Part shown: one piece after another, positions 58,126-64,000 of the stretch | Layout of the letters: the number at the start of each line of letters is the position of its first letter | Numbering within the stretch: the first letter of the stretch is position 1 | Assembly (NCBI RefSeq): GCF_003722075.1 | Contig: NZ_RDSK01000012.1 | Coordinates: 62,001-126,000 of the forward strand | Origin: Methanohalophilus sp. RSK | GTDB taxonomy: Archaea; Halobacteriota; Methanosarcinia; Methanosarcinales; Methanosarcinaceae | Direction of reading: 5' to 3' | Length of the DNA stretch: 64,000 bases | Notes under the pieces: model-generated | Database searches by the model: none | What the model saw: only the letters and a program-made list of their open reading frames with translations | What the model was told of the DNA's origin: nothing | Made by a program: the position numbers and the translations under genes

Positions 58126-60791
58126 GATTTAAGCGGCTTAAAGTGAAGAACATACGCAGTTACAGTGATCTCGAGATTGATTTCAACGATGGGGTAACTG
58201 TGGTTTCGGGGGTCAACGGAAGTGGAAAATCCAGCCTTCTTGAAGCCTGTTTTGTGGGACTGTTCGGACACCGTGGTATACCAAAAGATTTCGTACTTGC
58301 AGACCTGGTGCGCAAGGGATGTGAAGACGCTGCAATTCACCTCGAATTTGAGCACAGGGGACAGGAGTATGCTGCCATTCAGGAATTTCGCAACAATCCC
58401 GAAACAGGCAAAGCCTCAACCACCAGATCGTATCTGGAGATTGACGGGGAAGTAGTTGTAAACCAGGCCACACAGACGTATGAGTCCATTCGCAATCTGC
58501 TGCGCATGGATGAAGAAGCCTATAAGAACTGTGTATATATCAGGCAGGGAGATATTGACGTTCTCATCAATGCCCGCAAAAAGGACAGGCAGAGGATGAT
58601 AGATGACCTTTTGCAAATAGGCAGGCTGGAAGAGTACAGGGAGAGGGCAAAAAGTGCCAGGACCGGTGTGGGGAGACATATCACTGAAACTCATGCCCGG
58701 ATAAAAGACCAGCAGGAAGAGATTGAAACAATTGACGCAACCAAACCCGTTGCCAGGAAAAATCAATTGAATACGGATTTGAGGCAATTGCAACAAGAAG
58801 TTGCGAATCTGGAGACGATGCGAGATAGAACCAGCACTCGTATCGAAAAGGATCGCCAGCACATCGAGCAATATACCAGAACCCAAAAGCAGATCGATGA
58901 ACTGGACAGGGGAATAAGCGGGCTGGAAAAAAGAAAAAAAGAAACTCTCAATTCACTGGAAAGCAAAAGGAAAGAGGCAGACAGGCTTCACAAATCCATT
59001 CTGGAAATTGAAAACAAAATACAGGAATTATATGATTATTTCGGACTTGACGAAACCACAGATGTGGACAATTTCACTGCCCGTACAGAAAAAGAAGAGC
59101 GGGATGCCTATGAAAAAATCAGTCAAATAAAAAACAAACAGGGCCTGAAACTACAGGAAAGGGAAAATTCACAGAAAGGCCTGAATGAAACAAAACAAAA
59201 TCTCAGTGCACTGGAAGAAGCAATCAAAAAAATATCCACTCAGGAAAAGGGTCGGTTAAAGGAAATAGAGGAAATCAACCAGGAGTATTCGGTGCTGGAA
59301 GGCGAGATCGGGAAACTCCTTGAAAAGGCGCAATCAATGGGTTTTGACCAGGGGAAACTGGATAATCTGGAGGAATTAGAAGACCTGCTTTTGAACAAGC
59401 AGCGTCATCTCCATGGAAAAGAAAAAGAAGCCAGAACCCGGCTAGACCAGATCTCAAAAACACTCACAGAACATAGGAACCTGCTGGAAAAAGGAGCATG
59501 TCCCACCTGTGGACAGGACCTGCAGGGCTCGAGCATTGCCAATGATACAAAGGAGGAAGAATTACAGAGAAAAGAGCTTGAGGAGCAATTGGGAAAACTC
59601 ATCCAGGACACTCAAAGGGCTGAAGAGAAAATTGCCACCTTAAAAGAGGCAGGCAAAATAAAAAAACAGGTCGATGAAAAAAGACAGAAGCAATTGCTTA
59701 TAAATCAAAAACAGGAAAACCTGGCCTCCTACAATGAGGAATTGAAGAAACAAAACCAGGAGGATGAAAAGAAAAAACAGGAGATTTCAGAAAGGATAGG
59801 GGAACTGGAAAAACACATCCAAAAAACTGGCGATGAAATCAAAGAAATACAGCAAACTACCAACGTTGCTGCCAAGCAGCATACTGAAATGAAGGAGAAA
59901 CTTGAAAGTGCAAAATTCCTGATAAAAATAAGGCAGGATCATACACAAATGCAAAGTGATCAGCAGCACCTGAAAACAGGTATTGTGGATATTCAGGAGA
60001 ATGTGCGTTTCATCGATGAACAGATAGCAGAGAAAAAAAGGAATAAAAAGCAACTTGAAAACGAACTTGGCAAGGAAAATATTGAGGAACTTAAAAGCAA
60101 ATCGCACGATTTCCAGCAAGCGTATCAAAAAATAATCGGGGATATTGAAGAAAAGAACAGCCAAAAAACGGGTCTCTTAAAGGAAATAGGGCAGATAGAA
60201 ACCAACCTCCAAAGGAAAAAAGCGTTGCAGGAAAAACTAAAAGTATTCAATAACCGGGAAAAGTACCTCAAAGCTGTAAGAAGTGATGTAGAAAACCTGG
60301 AAGATATGTATATGAGATTGCGTGCAGACCTGCGTACACGCAATATTGATGCACTGGACAGATTGCTCAATGAAATCTTTTCCTTTATGTACACCAACAA
60401 TGCCTACTCACACATCCAGCTGGATACGGATTATGAGCTTACCATCTATGAAAAGGATGGGACGCCCCTGGAACCCAAATTGTTGAGCGGAGGAGAGCGG
60501 GCGATCTTTAACCTCGTATTGAGATGTGCTATTTACAGATTGCTTTCAGAAGGACTGGCCGGAGGGGAATACCGTAATGAAATGCCCCCTCTGATTATGG
60601 ATGAACCCACTGTGTTCCTGGACAGGGGACATGTGCACCAGCTTTTAAAGTTAATAGATCTCATGAGGGACATGGGAGTCGGCCAGATACTGATAGTATC
60701 CCACGATGAAACCCTTATCGATTCGGCTGATAATGTATTTGAAGTCCAGAAAGACCCCACGACAAATATATCTTCCATTATTGCGCAATGA
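58122..60791 (+). CDS. rad50: Rad50 ATPase
   Basis: 889-residue SMC-like ATPase. The N-terminal Walker A is GVNGSGKSS, the zinc-hook CPTCGQDL lies at residues 460-467 between two long coiled coils, and the C-terminal part has the ABC signature LLSGGERAIFNL and Walker B LIMDEPTVFLD. The start is TTG 58122, overlapping the mre11 stop. It forms the Mre11-Rad50 complex. Full length and all parts present. Confidence 0.95.
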   Translation: MRFKRLKVKNIRSYSDLEIDFNDGVTVVSGVNGSGKSSLLEACFVGLFGHRGIPKDFVLADLVRKGCEDAAIHLEFEHRGQEYAAIQEFRNNPETGKASTTRSYLEIDGEVVVNQATQTYESIRNLLRMDEEAYKNCVYIRQGDIDVLINARKKDRQRMIDDLLQIGRLEEYRERAKSARTGVGRHITETHARIKDQQEEIETIDATKPVARKNQLNTDLRQLQQEVANLETMRDRTSTRIEKDRQHIEQYTRTQKQIDELDRGISGLEKRKKETLNSLESKRKEADRLHKSILEIENKIQELYDYFGLDETTDVDNFTARTEKEERDAYEKISQIKNKQGLKLQERENSQKGLNETKQNLSALEEAIKKISTQEKGRLKEIEEINQEYSVLEGEIGKLLEKAQSMGFDQGKLDNLEELEDLLLNKQRHLHGKEKEARTRLDQISKTLTEHRNLLEKGACPTCGQDLQGSSIANDTKEEELQRKELEEQLGKLIQDTQRAEEKIATLKEAGKIKKQVDEKRQKQLLINQKQENLASYNEELKKQNQEDEKKKQEISERIGELEKHIQKTGDEIKEIQQTTNVAAKQHTEMKEKLESAKFLIKIRQDHTQMQSDQQHLKTGIVDIQENVRFIDEQIAEKKRNKKQLENELGKENIEELKSKSHDFQQAYQKIIGDIEEKNSQKTGLLKEIGQIETNLQRKKALQEKLKVFNNREKYLKAVRSDVENLEDMYMRLRADLRTRNIDALDRLLNEIFSFMYTNNAYSHIQLDTDYELTIYEKDGTPLEPKLLSGGERAIFNLVLRCAIYRLLSEGLAGGEYRNEMPPLIMDEPTVFLDRGHVHQLLKLIDLMRDMGVGQILIVSHDETLIDSADNVFEVQKDPTTNISSIIAQ

Positions 60792-60880
60792 AAGCATATA
60801 AGAATAATTTAAATAGAATATTTATAAGAATAAATAAATCATATTAATATTGAGGGAATGAACGTTTTGCGAGGAATTGG

Positions 60881-61594
60881 ATGGAATCCGGGCAGAGAGA
60901 TTTAATTATTGAACGTCTTGAAAAGCAGATCAGGAACAAAGAAGAGGAAATATCCGATATCAAAACAAACCTCAAGAGTTCTATTATAACAGAACTGCGG
61001 GAAGAATTGAGAAATGATATGGATATAAATAAAAGACTGGTCGAACTTGAGCAACAGCTCAAGGAAATTTCTACAAACATAAATGGAATCCTTGAGGAAC
61101 TCCTGGACCAGAAATCACGTATCCGGGAAATTGAGATGGCAAACAAACAGCAAACAGGGGAAAAGGAGCCCGACGCATGGAGCAAATATGAAGAAGATAC
61201 AGCCAGTCCGGATGCTTATACCGAGGAAAAGGAGCCTGTACCCCAACCTGCAGAAACCGGTAACGATACCCCTGAGAAATCCCGGTCTTCACCCGAGGAA
61301 AAAAGAAAACCTCGTATGCACTTCCAGATCAGGGATGTCGACAAAATGATGCCTCCTGAGAATAATCAGGAAGATGAGGTTTCTGAAGAGGAAAAGGATG
61401 AGTACATCGTTGCCGAAAGTGAGAATCGCAAAGTGGAAAAAACCATCAAGCCAGAAGCCCAGAATGAGAACTGTGAATACATAATTGCCGGGGACAAGGG
61501 ACCTCTGGAAAATAAAAGCGAATGCGAATACGAAACTGTCGAAAACAAGGACGAGGACTCTGAAATAATCGTCAGGAAGAAGAAATCGTTCTAA
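60881..61594 (+). CDS. Coiled-coil acidic protein of unknown function, between rad50 and smc
   Basis: 237 residues. The first 90 form a clear coiled coil (LIIERLEKQIRNKEEEISDI, LVELEQQLKEISTNINGILE). The rest is acidic, Pro/Glu-rich and probably disordered, with repeated motifs EYIVAESEN, EYIIAGDKG and EYETVENKDE, and a basic end (IIVRKKKSF). GAGG stands before ATG 60881. smc begins 18 bases downstream on the same strand, so it may be an accessory of SMC or chromosome organisation. No family is recognised. Confidence 0.65.
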   Translation: MESGQRDLIIERLEKQIRNKEEEISDIKTNLKSSIITELREELRNDMDINKRLVELEQQLKEISTNINGILEELLDQKSRIREIEMANKQQTGEKEPDAWSKYEEDTASPDAYTEEKEPVPQPAETGNDTPEKSRSSPEEKRKPRMHFQIRDVDKMMPPENNQEDEVSEEEKDEYIVAESENRKVEKTIKPEAQNENCEYIIAGDKGPLENKSECEYETVENKDEDSEIIVRKKKSF

Positions 61595-61612
61595 AGCCCA
61601 AAGAGGATTGGC

Positions 61613-64000
61613 GTGTATATTAAAAAGATAGAATTTCTGAATTTCAAATCATTCGGGAAAAAAGTAAAAATCCCTTTTTTTGATGATTTCACAACTATTT
61701 CAGGTCCCAACGGAAGTGGAAAATCCAATATAATCGATGGTATACTTTTTGTCCTGGGATTATCCAGCTCCCGGACATTGAGGGCGGAAAAACTTACCGA
61801 CCTCATATATAACGGGGAAAAAAGCAAAAATCCGGACAATGCCCAGGTTACCATCTATTTTGATAACAAGGACAGGGAACTTCCCGTTGATAACGATGAA
61901 GTCGTAATCAGCCGGAAGGTACGTAGCACAGACAATGGTTACTACAGCTATTTCTACTTCAACGGCAAATCGGTAAGTCTTGGTGATGTGCACAATTATC
62001 TTGCAAAGGCACGGGTCACACCCGAAGGATACAATGTCGTAATGCAGGGAGACGTCACACGAATAATCACAATGACCGCCGGGGAGCGACGCAAGATCAT
62101 AGATGAGATTGCAGGAGTAGCAGAGTTTGACAATAAGAAGGAGAGAGCCCTCAATGAACTTGAAGTTGTAAGGGAGCGCATTGAACGGGCAGATATCCTG
62201 ATAGATGAAGTGGATAAGCAAAAGGAAAAACTCCAGGGAGAACGTGACCAGGCTGTCAAATATCAGTCCCTCAAGGAAGAAAAGATGAAGTTTGAGGGTT
62301 TCGTGCTGCTCTCTAAACTCAAGGATGCCAAAACCGAACTTGAAGGAGTCAGTCAGGAATACGACGCCCAGCAGGAAAAATTGGAAGAAATCTCCTCAGA
62401 ACTTAAACAGAAAAAAGATGTCCTGGAACAAAGGGAAGAAGAATTACGCTTGCTTAACCAGCGCATCCAGAAGATGGGCGAAGATGAGCAGATCGAGGTT
62501 AAAAGACGAATTGAAGAGATTCGTGGAGAAATCTCGGGATGCAGCGATCGTATCGAATATGCAGGCCAGGAAATCGATGAGATCGATGCCGCAAGACGCA
62601 GGTTTTTCCTGGAAATCGATGAATCAAAGGGCAAGGTAGATGGCATCGAGGAAAAGATAAAAGAACATAATTTCCAGAAGGAAACCCTGCAATCGGAAAT
62701 TTCTGAAAAACGTACCCAGAGGATGTTACTGCAGAGCAGGATCGCCGGTGTGGATGAAAAATTTGCGCGAACAAGGGACGAACTTTCTGCAAATAAGGAC
62801 GAACTGGAACAGCTAAAAACCCAGAAAAACGAGCTCATGCGTAACGAGGATAGATTGCTGGATTCCCTGCGTCGCAAATCCGCAGACGTAGCAGAAATAG
62901 AAGATGAGATCAGGCAGGCAAAGGAGAAGGCCAAGTCCTCTGAAAGTGATACCAAATCCGTCCAGTATGATATTGACAAACTCAACGAAAAAATAGAAGG
63001 GTTGACAAAAGACCTGGATGACCTGGAAAGCAATCGTTCTCAGATAAAAAAAGTTGTCAGCGACCTTGAAAGTGACATACGCAGCAAACAACAGGACTAT
63101 GCAATGCTTGAAGCCCGTGTGAGGGCAGCAGAGGATACAAGCAGGTATTCCCGGGCAGTAGACGCGGTAATCAAAGAAAAAGACAAACATGGCCTGCCCG
63201 GTATTTATGGCACCATAGCAGAGCTGGGGAAAGTAAACCAGAAATATTCAACCGCCCTGGGAATAGCTGCAGGAGGACGAATGCAGGCTGTTGTGGTGGA
63301 TACGGACGAAGATGCTTCCCGGGCTATTGCTTACCTGAAACGCCAGAGATCAGGCAGGGCGACCTTCCTGCCCCTGAATAAGATGGAAGCACGCAGACCC
63401 TACAAAAACCTCTCCGACAGGGAAGGTGTAATCGGTTATGCTATTGATCTTATAGATTTTGACCCGAAGTTCGAAGCAGCCTTCTGGTATGTATTCCGGG
63501 ATACCCTTGTTGTTGATACCCTTGAAAACGCCCGAAAACTGATGGGCGGGCTGCGCATGGTGACCCTGGAGGGCGAGATCGTTGAAAAAAGCGGGGCAAT
63601 GAGCGGTGGCTCCCAGCGCAAGTCCGGCCTGTCATTTGCAGCATCTGAAAAAGATAAACTTGTCAGGATATCCGAGGAACTTACCAAACTGGAATCACGC
63701 AGAAGCAATGCGATCAATAAACTGGATACTACCGAGGGACATATTTCAAACACCAACAAGGAAATCCAGCAGTATGAGAACGAGATCGCGCGCAAACAGA
63801 TGCAATTCGAGGAGATTGGTAATCGCGGAGAGACGCTTGAAAAATTGCTCAATAGCAAGGACGAGGAACTCAGGCAGATCGAGGAAGAACGCCAGCAGAT
63901 GCGAACGGAGATGAATGAAACCGTTGAGAAGAAAGAGCATCTGGAAGAAAGGGAACAATCCCTGCAACAGAACATAACGCAGATCGAGGAAAAACTCGCC
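61613..64000 (+). CDS. smc: Chromosome segregation protein SMC (3' end outside window)
   Basis: The frame runs without stop from GTG 61613 to the end of the window (796 codons), so about two thirds of the usual 1170 residues are present. Walker A is GPNGSGKSN (residues 31-39). GYNVVMQGDVTRIITMTAGERRKIIDEIAGVAEF is the SMC head. Coiled coil follows, and the hinge domain lies at about residues 525-650 (HGLPGIYGTIAELGKV, GGRMQAVVVDTDEDASRAI, SGAMSGGS). AGAGGA precedes the GTG. SMC compacts and separates chromosomes; scpA often follows, but lies outside. Confidence 0.94.
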   Translation, partial: MYIKKIEFLNFKSFGKKVKIPFFDDFTTISGPNGSGKSNIIDGILFVLGLSSSRTLRAEKLTDLIYNGEKSKNPDNAQVTIYFDNKDRELPVDNDEVVISRKVRSTDNGYYSYFYFNGKSVSLGDVHNYLAKARVTPEGYNVVMQGDVTRIITMTAGERRKIIDEIAGVAEFDNKKERALNELEVVRERIERADILIDEVDKQKEKLQGERDQAVKYQSLKEEKMKFEGFVLLSKLKDAKTELEGVSQEYDAQQEKLEEISSELKQKKDVLEQREEELRLLNQRIQKMGEDEQIEVKRRIEEIRGEISGCSDRIEYAGQEIDEIDAARRRFFLEIDESKGKVDGIEEKIKEHNFQKETLQSEISEKRTQRMLLQSRIAGVDEKFARTRDELSANKDELEQLKTQKNELMRNEDRLLDSLRRKSADVAEIEDEIRQAKEKAKSSESDTKSVQYDIDKLNEKIEGLTKDLDDLESNRSQIKKVVSDLESDIRSKQQDYAMLEARVRAAEDTSRYSRAVDAVIKEKDKHGLPGIYGTIAELGKVNQKYSTALGIAAGGRMQAVVVDTDEDASRAIAYLKRQRSGRATFLPLNKMEARRPYKNLSDREGVIGYAIDLIDFDPKFEAAFWYVFRDTLVVDTLENARKLMGGLRMVTLEGEIVEKSGAMSGGSQRKSGLSFAASEKDKLVRISEELTKLESRRSNAINKLDTTEGHISNTNKEIQQYENEIARKQMQFEEIGNRGETLEKLLNSKDEELRQIEEERQQMRTEMNETVEKKEHLEEREQSLQQNITQIEEKLA

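Overview
The window comes from a methylotrophic methanogenic archaeon of the Methanosarcinaceae, most likely a Methanohalophilus, Methanolobus or Methanococcoides relative; the genus is an inference from gene content. The direct evidence is a complete mtrEDCBAFGH operon for the Na+-pumping methyl-transferase, a coenzyme M synthesis cluster (cysteate synthase, comD, comE, and the methanogenesis-marker-16 protein converging on it), HdrB/HdrC homologues, an F420-binding FrhB-type subunit, cupin-type phosphoglucose isomerase, archaeal mevalonate-pathway genes, archaeal SRP RNA, RNase P Rpp21, NrpR, and Mre11/Rad50/SMC. None of the roughly 60 intact genes ends in TAG, while comE carries one in-frame TAG inside an otherwise intact reading frame. 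This fits an organism that reads TAG as pyrrolysine.

Layout. 1-1.4 kb: end of sufS, then sufE. 1.5-7.3 kb (minus): a SAM methyltransferase followed by a five-gene peptide/nickel-type ABC importer, with a terminator-like hairpin after the binding-protein gene; a small winged-helix gene is divergent. 7.9-12.1 kb: small zinc-ribbon and cytochrome b5-like proteins, then coenzyme M biosynthesis. 12.1-16.1 kb: a KefB-type antiporter, and a DUF1538 pair with a PII-like protein. 16.2-24.4 kb: a coiled-coil orphan, tyrS, thg1, PRC-barrel, exonuclease, uvrC, universal stress protein and a YkgJ-type protein. 23.4-28.5 kb (minus): UbiD-type decarboxylase, two aconitase-X subunits, an M50 protease and a radical SAM protein. 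28.6-30.7 kb: DUF5806, a TIM-barrel protein and a broken U32 gene. 30.7-35.8 kb: the mtr operon with a structured leader. 35.8-39.6 kb: nth, a DUF4139 remnant, and a radical SAM-hdrC-hdrB group. 39.6-45.5 kb: glnA with a probable NrpR operator, then a split glutamate synthase with an F420-type subunit. 45.5-50.5 kb: xseAB, a KaiC-like ATPase, a winged-helix protein, SRP RNA, tRNA-Ser(GCT), Rpp21 and a metallo-hydrolase. 50.66-52.28 kb: an IS200/IS605 element with a decayed tnpA and a tnpB lacking the canonical RuvC-II glutamate. 52.4-64 kb: DUF1699, a PD-(D/E)XK nuclease, a RecJ-like DHH protein, nrpRII, pgi, mre11-rad50, a coiled-coil gene and the 5' part of smc.

Functional links. The mtr, comDE/cysteate synthase and hdr genes belong to methanogenesis and its cofactors. 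glnA, the glutamate synthase and NrpRII form a nitrogen-assimilation theme. uvrC, xseAB, nth, RecJ-like, mre11-rad50 and smc form a DNA maintenance theme. The points most worth following are the in-frame TAG in comE, the altered TnpB beside a dead tnpA, the near-identical motif upstream of glnA and of the methyltransferase/ABC operon, the F420-type glutamate synthase, and the radical SAM-HdrC-HdrB group.
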